From positions 992,001 to 1,056,000 of the forward strand of contig JBLDXI010000026.1 of assembly GCA_047495785.1 (NCBI GenBank): a stretch of 64,000 bases of DNA, written 5' to 3'. Source of the stretch: Lepidodermella squamata. Lineage: Eukaryota > Gastrotricha. Positions 34,801 through 46,156 of this stretch are shown piece by piece (the stretch's first letter is position 1; every line of letters starts with the position of its first letter). The notes beneath the pieces were generated by a model. That model saw only the letters and a program-made list of their open reading frames with translations. It was not told the origin of the DNA and made no database searches. A program made the position numbers and the translations under genes.

Positions 34801-37800
34801 TCCCGTTGTCAGACGAAACAAATCTTTCTCTGAAAAACTGAACCATGAAGTTGCTCTACTCGTAAATAAAATAGTAACCCTTCGAAATTTTGTCCCCCGA
34901 AGCAGCATAATTTCGATTTATCTATATGGCTAACAGTTTGGAAAACAGTAGCCTTGCTTTTCATGCGGTGGTTAATTATTTCGAATTTCTCATTTTTTCT
35001 ACTATATAATGCCATCATGGACGTCGCAAATGGACAAAAGAAGTACGGCGAAATTCGAAATTCTGACATTTCTGAGACGGCGGAACGCAGCGATACCAAT
35101 CAAAAGCAGAATCTACCATCACCTCATCTAACTAGTATAAATTACTGAAGTCGTAACAAAACTAATATTTTGCGTAAAAATTTTTATTATCGCAAAATTC
35201 TCGATGAATGTCGAGGCTTTTCATGGAAATTTGCCCGTATCGTTGGGAATCCACTCCGACATTGACCCGTTAATTCAAATATTAATAATTAGGCCGCATG
35301 ACCACCACAAACAAATAATCGACCGATTATCGAGCCCTATCGATAGATCTAGGCATGCTCAATATGTGCAACTAGATTCGCAGCTTTCAGTTCTAAATGC
35401 TAATGAAAATCACATATTCACTTCAACGGAACTCGAAGGCGTTTCTTGATCGTATTGACGCAACGTTCGATCGATTTAGTCGATTCTTGAGCTTGTCGAG
35501 ACTGACGAGCCGTATGATGAGGACGATGAAGAGCGAGACTTCATTGAACAGATTGAACTCGATTTTTTTCTGTTTTTCCATCACAAAAATCTGATGTTTC
35601 CCGGATTTTCAAAATAAATATTCCTGAATTTTCGCATTCGGAATTGTCGATCGGAAAAATGGCGAAATATTTTTCTGAGTTGTCGGCTTATCAAAAGACA
35701 CGACAACTTCTAAAGTTCTGAACTTTCGGTAAACGTAGTTAAATATTAAAGTAGTATCCTTAAATATTTTCGAGTTCTTCTGATTTCACAAAAAAATAAT
35801 CGAAATATTGGCATTTAAAATTAAAAAATTAAAAATAAAACAATGTATTTAGAAATCTCGAAAAATACGAAAAATGCCTATACAAATTTGAAAATATGGT
35901 AATTCATACCTGAACAAGCCAAAATCAGAGGCGTTCGGCCGATAGTGCCTTTGACATTGAGATTAGCACGGCCCTGCCGCACCAGCTCGTGGATAACCTC
36001 AGTTTTGCCGTAAAAAGCCGCGACGTGGATGGCCTGGAAACCAAACATTTCAGTTTCACGCGCATTATCAGCCCCTCGATCGATTAGAAAACCAACTGCT
36101 TCCGCCCGGCCATACATTGCCGCGACGTGGAGTGGAGTGCCGCCGAGTTGCAGCTCGACAGCTTCGAGACTGGCGCCTTTTTCGATGAGATAGTTCATAA
36201 TCTAAAGGAGCGAGAAATTTAAAAAATCGAATATTAAAGCACAGCTTCTATTAGTAATCTCTAGATCCGCCTTAACATCTCAATTAGTAGCTCTCCTAGG
36301 AAAAATAAAGCTTGTCAAGGCTTTCATATCCAGGCTCAGCATGCCTGATACGAAGGAAAAGTCAATTAGCGAAGCCTTCCCAGATGGATGAAAAATTCAA
36401 CGTCAAATCTGAGCCAAAATTTATCTACTTTCCGCCAAAATTACACAAAAATGGCCTTCTGAAAGTAGGTTGGATCTCGGGCTGCACGAACACTTCACCT
36501 CTACCGCTAGAATATTCATCCTTAAAAAGTAAAGAAACTGCCCAGAAAACTCTGGAAACATTGGTTCACAACTGCATCGACCTAAGCGCCACCCAAGAAT
36601 GTTTGGAATGTGCATTTCTCACGGCAGATATCAGTGACATGTATAACCAAATACCACCAACGGAAGCGTCTCAAAATTCTCGTATCATATCTCATATCTC
36701 ATATCTCATATCTCAAAATTCTCATTGTTTCAAACATAATGTCTTGTCCTGCTTGTCAAATACCAGAAGATCCGGTCAGCCTGCCAAATTTTGCCATTTG
36801 TGCTGGCTTTGGGTCTATTTCTGCGCGTATCGCTGGTCAACCGACACTGTTCGTCGTGCCCATTCAGCAGACACGGCAACTGGTTTGCCGGCCAAGGTTT
36901 CATTTGCCCTCGAGGGGCCGACACGGTCATCAGCGCCCCAAGACTCTTCTTCTCGGAAGTGAAAAATCCCAAATATCACGTCATTTCCGATTCTTTGTGG
37001 ACTATTGAACATTTCGGCCTGCAATAGGCCTGTGTAATAAAACCGGAATAGGCCTACTTCAGGCCTGGACTCTCCCGTCTGAGAACGACATGCAAGCAAA
37101 ATTGAACTGGTCAGTCAACCTAAGTATTTTACCGAACTTCCCGGTCGATGAGCGCACCTTTGGTGTTTTTCTATCGACGATGATAACAAATGACCATACA
37201 GGGGACAACATAGCTTATTTTCTCAATACCACGGAACGGCTGCTGACGGAGGATCATGATAGCAATGATGGCAATGCTCAACCAGATTAATAACGGAATC
37301 AATGCAGCCAATCAGCGAATTGATCAGATCGATAACCTAATCACTGGCCTCGAAAACGAAGTTGCTGAGCTCAATCAACGAAATGCGGCAGCTCTTAATG
37401 CCCTCTGGGTTTGTTTGCCATTGAATTCTGATTGACAATAAATCCCCTCACGAGTATCAATTGACATTGTAAAGCGTGCTTCATAAATTGCACAACCAGT
37501 TTATATTTCTGAAGAAAATTACTGAAAACTACCGAGCCCACTGAGAGAATCTTCCTTCATCATCCACGATTTAAATTTAAAATTTACTGGAGAAAACCCT
37601 AAAAACCCCGATGGTAACTTCGGTTTTTACCTGGTTGGATAAAATTACTTCGGATATTTTCAATCCCATTCACAATTTTTTATTAATTTTCAAAGTTTTC
37701 TAAAATTTTCTGGCTGAATACGATTTTCGCGTCACCTTAATTTTCACGAACCGATTTTTTTACGGGGAAAAAAATTATCCTGTAAAAATTGTAGCCAGCG

Positions 37801-39686
37801 AAAAATATTTCGCCAAAATCTTATTTGCTCTTAATCTTAATTGCTGCAATTTTCACTTTCAAACTTTTATTTTTAATTTAGCAATTTACCTCAAGCTGAC
37901 CAGCCTCGGCCGCCTTGTGCAGTGGCGTTTTGTTGAACCACCCAAGCGTGTCGACATCAACCTTCCGCTCATCGACCAGCCATTTCACGACTTCAAATTT
38001 GCCCTGCCGAGCCGCTAGATGCAACGCCGAGTACTGCGACGCATTCTTCGAATCAACCAAACCGGGGTGAATTTGCGCCAAATATCGACATATCCCAACG
38101 TGATTTCCTAAAGCAGCCAAATGAAACGGCGTGTTGCCATCCTCCGTAAAATCTTTCGCATCAATCGCACGACGTAAATCAGTTTCATCGCCAGTTTTTT
38201 CGACAAATTCTAGCAGCGTTTCGAATGCCGCGATATTTCCAGTCGCGGCAGCGCAATGGAACGGGGTCTGACCATTTCGGCCTCGAATCGCCACATCAGC
38301 CCCATTTTCCAGAAGCAACTTAACGCAATTTAAATAGCCGCCTTTAATCGCGAGAATCAATGGCGTGTCGCTGTATCGATTCGGCGAGTCGATTTGGGCG
38401 CCGTATTCGATCAAAGTTCGAGCCGCGTCGCAGTGGCCGTGTTTCGCCGCGAGGTGAAGAGGCCGGTCGCCGTTAACAGCATCGCCGGGCATTTCCAGGT
38501 GCTTTCTCGCCGCCTCCTTACCGCCGCATTCTTCCTCGACGAATTCGCGAATTTTCATGGTCACGCCTCGTTCAGCGGCTAGGTGGAGGAGGGTCCGTTG
38601 CCATTCGATAGGTCGAGGCTAAGAGATGATAATAAGAAATGCAGTTATGAGTATTCAGTTGAGCCCAAAAATTCATATTTGAAACATTTATTACTTTTGA
38701 GACTGTTTTTTTTTAATTTGTGTTACACAATTGTTATTAGGAAAATGAAAGGCAGAAATCGCAACGGAGCGATCACTAGCCCGCAACTTTTCTCGATAGA
38801 CAAGGAAAAAATCTGTCCGATACGAGAGCCGATGTTAACAAGCTAAAAACTGCGCCATGCAAGCAATGACGATTGACATTAGAATTTGTGGAAAAAATTG
38901 AAAATCGCATGTAGGAATTCTATGGTATTTGTTCGGTCCTACTTAATGGTGTGAGCCAATTACCGGAAGCGGAATTTTAGGATTATCTATGAGAAACTAC
39001 CGTAAAATACTGTGTGATTCGAGTTTTTGTCTCGAAACTTACAAAAAATTACTCGTTATTGTTCTCGTTTGGTGCCAAGGTTCAAACTTTGGTTCCGCTA
39101 AATAGCGAGAATCGGTTTTGAGTGAACATCCCAACTTATTAAAAGTTTTTGTTTTGTTGCATTTTAGCAATTTTGGGAGAAAAAAACAAAAATTTAATCA
39201 AAATCAAATCAAATAAAAAAAAAAATCTCTTACCGTTGACGGCACACTGTCAGCCAGTTCAGGATTCGACCGTAACGGACTGATGTAATTTCCCATGAGA
39301 TCCGACATGGTCGCACTCAAGCTCATCCGGCTATTCGGCCGTTTTTGCCGGGGCGATTTCGGCCCGCCACTCGTCGAGTCATTCGTCAAAAAAGTCAACT
39401 GCTGCTTCGCGTTATGATTCATCAACAAAATGCCACCATCCGCCGACATCCTGGCCCGAGATTGGTAAAACAGCTGCTTGCCCTGGCTTGAATTCATCGA
39501 GCTGTTGAGCGATAAGGCGGATGTAGCTGGGCGACCTCGAGCGGCAGACTTTAACAATTTGTTAGAATTTGTATTCGCAATAGCCGCGCCATCAGGCAGC
39601 ATGTTAATTTCAAAATCCGGCAGTAATTTGTTGTATTTGAGCGCGGAAAACGGGGTGGCGATAACGGTAGACGGGGGTTGAGACAT
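31869..39686 (-). CDS. Ankyrin-repeat protein, 907 aa, eight exons
   Basis: Exons 39686-39234, 38618-37890, 36201-35910, 33653-33286, 33095-32975, 32923-32823, 32771-32688 and 32444-31869 sum to 2724 bases and stay in frame. Residues 1-151 are a low-complexity Ser/Asn/Pro-rich head with a basic SPRQKRPNSR patch. The rest is roughly 18-20 ankyrin repeats (GxTPLHxAAxxGH...LLxxGA) running almost to the stop codon. One unit is interrupted by a helical insert (ILRSTILNQSPEKRLDEPSRK). No transmembrane, death, SOCS-box or kinase domain is present, so despite the many repeats this is not a TRPA/TRPN channel. It is probably a cytosolic scaffold; partner unknown. Two introns are unusually long here, 1688 and 2256 bp, and the first of these carries foreign coding debris. 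Confidence 0.9.
36312..36680 (+). pseudogene. Reverse-transcriptase-like fragment inside an ankyrin intron
   Basis: This plus-strand frame, antisense to the host gene, reads PPKLHKNGLLKVGWISGC and, about 60 codons on, LTADISDMYNQIPPTEA. The pairing of a PKxHK...SGC block with D(I/V)xxxYxxIP resembles the N-terminal fingers and motif A of Penelope-like or related reverse transcriptases. No FADD-like box follows, and the frame ends in a 7-bp tandem repeat. It is at most a truncated relic; the family assignment is an inference. Confidence 0.4.
36685..36715. repeat. 7-bp tandem repeat (TCATATC)
   Basis: About 4.4 perfect units between the RT-like fragment and the RING-like fragment. Confidence 0.9.
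36739..37434 (+). pseudogene. RING-finger plus coiled-coil gene relic, nested in the ankyrin intron
   Basis: From ATG 36739 the frame gives CPACQIPEDPVSLPN, the first metal pair and loop of a RING finger. The next part continues in another frame with NRHCSSCPFSRHGNWF, resembling the last CxxC pair, then an FICPRG stretch. Further on, about 37274-37434 encodes a heptad-like coil (QINNGINAANQRIDQIDNL, continuing ITGLENEVAELNQ) ending in a stop. RING followed by a coiled coil is the layout of TRIM-like E3 ligases. At least two frame shifts are needed and no good splice sites explain them, so I call it a pseudogene. An undetected splicing pattern is possible. Confidence 0.4.
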
Positions 39687-40710
39687 GGCCGGAAATTTAG
39701 TTTTCCGAGAGAAAAATAACAGGAACAAGAAATTAATCAAATTGCCACGACATATATTACAAGTACTTTAAGAGGTGCGAATTTTTTGGCGACGAAAAGG
39801 TGCGTCATTAAGGTGGCTAATGTAGAAATAATTGTGCCTATAGCAACGATCGATATGTCTATGTAGTGTTATTATTTTTACCACCCTTAATTTTGGCCAA
39901 AAATAACCGATTGTTTTTACAGGCGACGGAAAAAAACGAGCGTACGTGATTGAGTTCTCCGCCTATTCCATATTTCATGTTGCTGGTTGGAAATAAGGAT
40001 AGCCATTCGACAGGGTTGTTCGATCGCTCGGAATCGGGCGATGCCAAAAATTTGATAGAGCTATTGCTATTATTCAAAAAATCGCCAATCGACATGCTTG
40101 AACTCGGCCTTTAAAAGAAAAATGCGATAAAAATAAGACGGATGCCTTTGCAAATGTATCAGAAAAACATATAAATAAACAGTAGTGATGCGTGGTAAGC
40201 GTTTCCTTGGGATCGTTTTTTTATTTCGATCCGTAACGGATGAATAATTAATTACTGACGCCCTATAGCTCGCCATGGCTCTGAGTTTTCAGCTACACGA
40301 GTTTTAGATTTGAAAGGAATATCGCATATCTTGGACTACGAAAAGTGGAGAAATGCGGCTAAGACGGGAATTAAAAACGTGTCAGATTTTGGTACCCATT
40401 AACCGCCGAAGATGGAAAATCCAATAAGGAATACAATATCAGGAGAAATTCAAACGGGAAAATTCAAAGGTAACTATAAAACCAACAAAAAATTAGAAAT
40501 AAAAAAACTGGACTCTTCAGCAAAAAATTTCCGTTTTTCAATTTCGCGTAAAATTCTACACATCAAATTTTCTCGATTTCGATTTTATTGTTTCAATTCG
40601 AAAAGTCAAGAAATATTTAAATTCAAAAAATTTGCATGCGAATCTTTCAAAATAATAATTATTTCATGCTTAAATAGGAATTGATAAGAAAAAAATAAAA
40701 TAAATACATT
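39687..40710. other. Spacer between ankyrin gene and nicotinic receptor gene
   Basis: Contains a minus-strand frame (40095-39859, 78 codons beginning MSIGDFLNNSNSSIKF) with no recognised motif. It could be a small gene or part of the ankyrin 5' leader. Other frames look like chance. Confidence 0.35.
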
Positions 40711-43387
40711 TTAGTCTCTTCGCGGCTCAGCAGTCGTAAGAGCCGCCGCGAGTAGCGCGAAATCAGTCGCATTCGCAACATCTTCTACATCGCCCACCAT
40801 CGAATTCATGAGATGCGGCTTCGGGTAGTCCTTTTGCATCAACGGAACCAGCACCAGCAATCCAAACGTACAGGCCGCCGTGAAAATGAAGAAAAACCAA
40901 AACGCCAATCGATCGAAAACAACCGCAATTAGACGCCATTCATTCGCTACAGCAGCAGTGAACGCTTGAGATCGTTCTTTTTGCGAAATATAGTTCACAG
41001 ATTTCAGTAACCGCTTTAAAATTTTTGTCTCAATTTCGATATATCGATCTTGCAGTTGCGAAGGTTGCGGAATTTCGTCGATTTTCGGCAATTTTCGCGG
41101 AAATTTCGGCGACTCGTAGAACCCGTCTTCATTATCGGCCTGGACAACCCGTTCGACTGCATCGAAAAACGTCGCTTCCCTCGCGTTGAATCGCATTCTT
41201 GAGGTGGACGACAGCTCCTTCACCATTGCATCGAATTGCTGGTCGACCATCGCGTCAGAAAACGCCTCGCCCGGCCATCGAAAAATTGAGGATGTACTCG
41301 CTTCCCGGGGTAGTTTATACTCCTCGCCATTTGTAAGTAATTTCAGCAAATGGCGTTTGATTTGCTGCAATTTTTCCAGTTTTTTCGAGCACGAGTCCAT
41401 TTTTTCGAGTAACAGCCCACGCCGCCATGTTTTTTCGCTGTGGCTACGCACTTGAGCGAGGGATTCCTGTTGCAAATGGGCGTATTTTCGCCAGATATCA
41501 CGGCCTTTACTCAGGTCTTTGTGCACGTTTTCGATGTGGAGGTAACGAGCGATGTAGTCGATTACGACGACTCGAAGCCAATCCGGAACAGGGCGGAGAA
41601 CTGGAGTCAGACCGTGCACGTTGAGCATAAACACTTGCAGGCCAACTACCATGGCTGATAGACTCATTGTGATGGTCTAAAATGAGAAATTTCAAATAAA
41701 AACTTTTGTTAAGATTTTATTAGATCGAAAATTAGATAAATCAAGTGTTTTTATGGAAAACTTCTGAACGAGTAAATTTATTCTCAAATATCTCAATTCA
41801 CTTTAATTTGAAGCATATCTCTTAACCTCTCAGTTCAACCATGTTGGGGATACTGTTTCAACGTGTTTCAAAGCTAAGTAAATTCTCGCGCTAGATAAAT
41901 TCGATTTTGTTAGAAAAACCAGCAAAAAATATGAACTCACCAGATAAATCGATATAAGTGGTACGAAATCCGATGTCCGAGGTGTGTTCTCAGCAATCAT
42001 CCAAGTGAACAGAGTAAACGTGAGCAAAACAGTGATTCCCAGCGCAATTTTCTCGCCACTTTCCGGAACCAGGTAGAAACAAAGCAGGCACAGAAAGCTG
42101 AGCCAAATTGTTGGAATGAAGATGTTGAACAGATTATTGTACAAAAATCGACGACGCATTTTGATGGTGATGATAATGTCGGAGTACGGCTGTTCGCAGC
42201 ACGAATGATATCGCTGATCGTGAACGACGGAAGATTCGAGGAACTCCCATTTAGCCGAGTCGATGTATTGCGATAATTCGACAGTTTCAGCCTTGCTGAC
42301 AAGGACTAACTGGCTTGAATCGTAAGTCCAAGATCCGAAAATTAACGTGCATTTTTGCTCATCGTACGGGTACAGAGTCAGGTCCAATCTGAAGAAAATC
42401 ATCGAAATTTAATGTTAAAATTCCATTGAAATGAGGGGTTTGCAATCAAAAGTTGATATGATTTCTATGAATGTTTGAAGCAAAAAATGTGCAAGATCCA
42501 GGGTTTGAAAAATTAACGCAACGTTTTCTTTTATGGCAATCGTGACGGATACTATCGTTCGAAAAGATTTCCATTATTGAGAAATTCTGAATACTGCACT
42601 TTTTGATTTTTGATTTAAGTTTTTTTACAAGTTTTCCTAATTTTTTCCAGGGTAACCGGAATAAAAAATGTTCAACTTACATGCACGTCGACCGAAGTTT
42701 CACATATGGCCCGAGGAAAATCTCGCCGGTATGAGCGATCATTGCCCGGACTTCGTCAGAACCCGTTCGACGCTCAAAATCATCCGCGCTATTATACTGA
42801 AAAAATACAGAAAATTAAGAACAAAATCTGCAAAAAATTACAAAATCATACCAAAACGATATCGGGCACCCAAATCAGTCGAGTTGGAAGTCGAATCACA
42901 CGCAAACCAGAAAATTCTTTAGGCTCCCATCGTAACCGTTCTTCCGTCCAACTCTAGGAAGGCGACGTCAAGCAGATTTAAAAAAAAAATAGAAAAAACG
43001 TACCATCTCCATCCAAACCGAAATTTCGAGAACTTGATTAACCTCGTCCATATTACCGATTTGAATCAAATTCAAGCCGAATTGGACAGTAACCACCTGA
43101 GACCCGTTGTAAACCGGCCTTAAAGAGGACGCGTAGTTTCGAAATAACTTGAAAGTCAACCGCTCTTCGTCCGTATCATGACGTAATCGCCTCCTCGGTG
43201 CGATATTGTCGACCCGAGCTAACAAGCTCATTTGATCATTGTGCTGATCATCAGGCGCCCATAACAGGAATTTCTCGCTGTTATTTCGTTCAGGTCCGGA
43301 AAACCACCGCAACGCATCTGCACCAGCTTCGTAATTTATCGACGAAACTGGGTAGATAAAAAATAGTAAAAGCAGCAAAATACACAT
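40711..43387 (-). CDS. Nicotinic acetylcholine receptor alpha-type subunit (Cys-loop channel)
   Basis: Five exons (43387-43004, 42953-42852, 42796-42681, 42388-41941, 41676-40711) give 671 residues. There is a signal peptide (MCILLLLLFFIYPVSS) and an agonist-binding ectodomain with WVPDIVLYNSADD (loop A). The Cys-loop is CILDLTLYPYDEQKC, with 13 residues between the cysteines. YHSCCEQPY carries the vicinal cysteines that mark alpha subunits. Four membrane helices follow. TM2 is preceded by Gly-Glu-Lys (GEKIALGITVLLTF), the charge ring of cation-selective channels. TM3 is TITMSLSAMVVGLQVF. An unusually long, charged intracellular loop of about 220 residues leads to TM4 near residue 630. All introns lie at in-frame GT-AG sites. 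Acetylcholine-gated cation channel is the likely role. Confidence 0.93.
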
Positions 43388-44033
43388 GAGCTAGAAAATG
43401 AATCCGAAAAAGAGGGAAATTTGTAAATTCCTCCTTAAAATTCCCAAGAATATACAAATTCTAATTTTCCGAACTCAGTATGCATTTGCGAAATTCGAAT
43501 ATTGAGTGCAACAATACTAATCGAGTTTAGATAATAAAGCGGGACAGTTACATCGATACTGAGCCAATTATAATTGGCAAAATATCAATATGTTACGCGC
43601 GCAGCCATTTCAAGCCGCGCGCTTCCCTATCTTGAAATAACAGTTATTTTTAGCAAACAAACTCACATTGTTGTTATTTGATTACTTCGGCGCTTGAAGC
43701 TAATCACCGCCCGCGCCGCAATTTTTCATCCACAATATTCACGTCAAGCGTGAAGGGCAAATAGTTATTTATTCAATAAACGACCTAGAGACGAGAAAAT
43801 AACAAATAACAAACAATTTGTTGATTTTTGTTTGTCTGCCTTAAAATTTGATTTGCGCTCTGGAATAAAGAAACCCGTCACCACACAGACATTAATATTT
43901 TTTAGTATTTTCAATCGCTTTTTTATCGATACGGCATTGACATTGAGAAAGCAATTGTTTCGTAGCGAACCAAAGTCTGCATCGATAACATCTTGTGGAT
44001 AAACAGCATTAGTCAAATTAAATTTTAAATAAG
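43388..44033. other. Upstream region of the nicotinic receptor gene
   Basis: No clear gene. A minus-strand frame at 44127-43765 overlaps the zinc-finger frame and has no motif. It is expected to hold the receptor promoter. Confidence 0.4.
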
Positions 44034-44231
44034 TCAAAACCTGGAATATAATATAGTCACGCCATGTTTTTTCGAGTGCTTTCGAAGTGCTTCGATTTTT
44101 GACGCTGTGAAATCGCAATATTCGCAACCAAATTTATGATCGCCATTGGGACAAATAATCGAATCTTCTGATCTACTGTGCCGATTATCTGACCTCGGCG
44201 TACTGAAACATGATATTAAAAATAACGCCAT
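44034..44231 (-). CDS. Candidate small single C2H2 zinc-finger protein, 65 aa
   Basis: ATG at 44231. Residues 35-58 read FGCEYCDFTASKIEALRKHSKKHG, which is C-x2-C-x12-H-x3-H with the aromatic and leucine at the canonical positions, a complete C2H2 finger. The N-terminus (MALFLISCFST) is hydrophobic and would suit a signal sequence, an odd partner for a nuclear finger. That may mean the true gene has further exons upstream. No neighbours clarify the role. Confidence 0.4.
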   Translation of the reverse strand: MALFLISCFSTPRSDNRHSRSEDSIICPNGDHKFGCEYCDFTASKIEALRKHSKKHGVTILYSRF

Positions 44232-46156
44232 TTTCCTGAATGAACTCGGTGAGGAACTGAATTAGCTGAGATGGCATTGAGATATGAAAAATATAGACGC
44301 GCGACACGCCCTTCGCATCAAATGTTATTTGAACACCTGTTTAAGTTGTCGCACTCACAGCGTGCAATTGCTCACGACTCGAATAACAAGAACACTACAT
44401 GCACTGGGTAAAGTTTCGTGGCTGCGTTTCAGGGAACTCATGAGCTCGGCACGAGAAAGCGATATTCGGGCTCATTGAAAAAAATAGCAAATGTGAGTGA
44501 TATTAACCAAACATTCGTATTTCAATTGAGGTAAATAAGTAACGAAAAATACGAAAATCGCACAAATTAGAATGTGAAAAAATGTTGCAAGCACATGGTA
44601 AAGAGGAGATTTCTAGAAAATGCTTTTTCCTATAGGTTATAGGCAATTGTTCAAGCGCATAGTTCGGGTAAGAGGTAATTACCATGTCCGCTCTGCAAAT
44701 TCACCACTGCTTCATTGTATCTATTGACCTCAATTGACCGTTTGCCGATTGGCAACATGTTGGTCCTCACCTACTAAAATAACCTAAAAATATTTCTCAT
44801 ATCTTACACAACACACGAGATGTAAGTTAAAATGACCACGTAAACCCCCTCTGAATTGGAACGTGCACGGTTTCATGTGAGGCTCGAAATATATTTCCAA
44901 CGGCCATGTGTCGTGTGTCGTTGCGCGTTACTTAGCATGGGGATAAAGGATAGAGGCAACGGTTCGCTGGGACTTCAGACCACAAATATCGCATAAGTAT
45001 TCGCAAGAACAATTGGCTTTCAATAACTAGCATAGTATGCCACTACTCAAGCTGCGGCCGTTGACCATTGGGCGATGGAGATGGAGTGCATCACGTTTGA
45101 ACCTTCAGCGTCCGTTGCAAGTGATAGGTTTCGAAGGCCCCGATAGTTGCACCTCCAACAAACAACTTACTAGGCGCCAGGCGTAGGGCGTCGCTGGTGT
45201 TAACCAATCACAACGACCAATGTTTCACATGAGACTGCTGCATAGGGCAAAGATTTAGGTACAAAAGCTGAATTTCCGAAATCACCATATATCTAGGCGC
45301 ATAAAGCCCAAATAAAGCATATTTGGGATTACACCCGAACTCTGTGAATCACCCCGCGGTTCAAGCACCGGTTCCAAAATGTTCGGCATAAATCCGCGGA
45401 ACCCTCATCGCAGCTCCAACTAACACGTGGTTTCGAGCTTCGAGCTTCGAACTTCGCGCCATTTGTCAAAAATCAAAACATGCACAAATTAAATTGTATT
45501 GATTAAATAAATTTGTACAGCGTGTCATATACACCGACCTTGACTGACTTTTGGCGGTATTTTTTCGAGCAATGACTGCTTTTTTGCTTTTTTTCGACCG
45601 GTGGTATAAGTTTTGGTTGTGAAGTGTCCTTTTCGCCTGCTTTGCGTGTGGGAAAAGTGACAAGTGACGATTGTCAGCCGAGAGCCATGATCGAGGAAAT
45701 ATCCGTAGCTGGCGCTTAAAGGTTGCAAACGTGACCTGCTGCTGACTCCGTGGCGACAGCATCAACAGTGATCGTGAACCTTCTTTCCGCAGGTGTTAAT
45801 CTTCGAATTTTGGCGTTAGTAACATCTGCCGCTGCTGTTGTAATTTTTCGGCTATCGAATTGACCATAAATATCCAAAAAGGCGTTTCATCGTCACCATT
45901 TTATTGACAGGTACTTGCTTATTTCGCAGAACTTGAAAAGGCAGAAACCCGCAATTATCAATTTTAACGTGCCCCCTCCCCTATTCCCTACCTTCCGTCC
46001 TAGTGAGAACTCACTGCAAGGGAGAGATTTGGCCGGCGCATGAGCTGACGTTCATGGAGATTCGATTATCATGAGCATTATCGACAGAATTATGTATAAT
46101 TACTTGTTTAAGATGTACAATTACTCTCCCCTAGGTGTTTAATTTCTAACTTCGCG
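44232..46156. other. Long intergenic stretch
   Basis: Several frames under 100 codons, the longest on minus at 45765-45466 (99 codons, basic, no motif). The more GC-rich part at 45040-45240 has no recognisable RNA fold or repeat. Confidence 0.35.

Noticed and set aside
31869-39686. Possible TRPA/TRPN mechanosensory channel
   Set aside because: No pore or membrane helix follows the repeats; the frame stops directly after an ankyrin unit.
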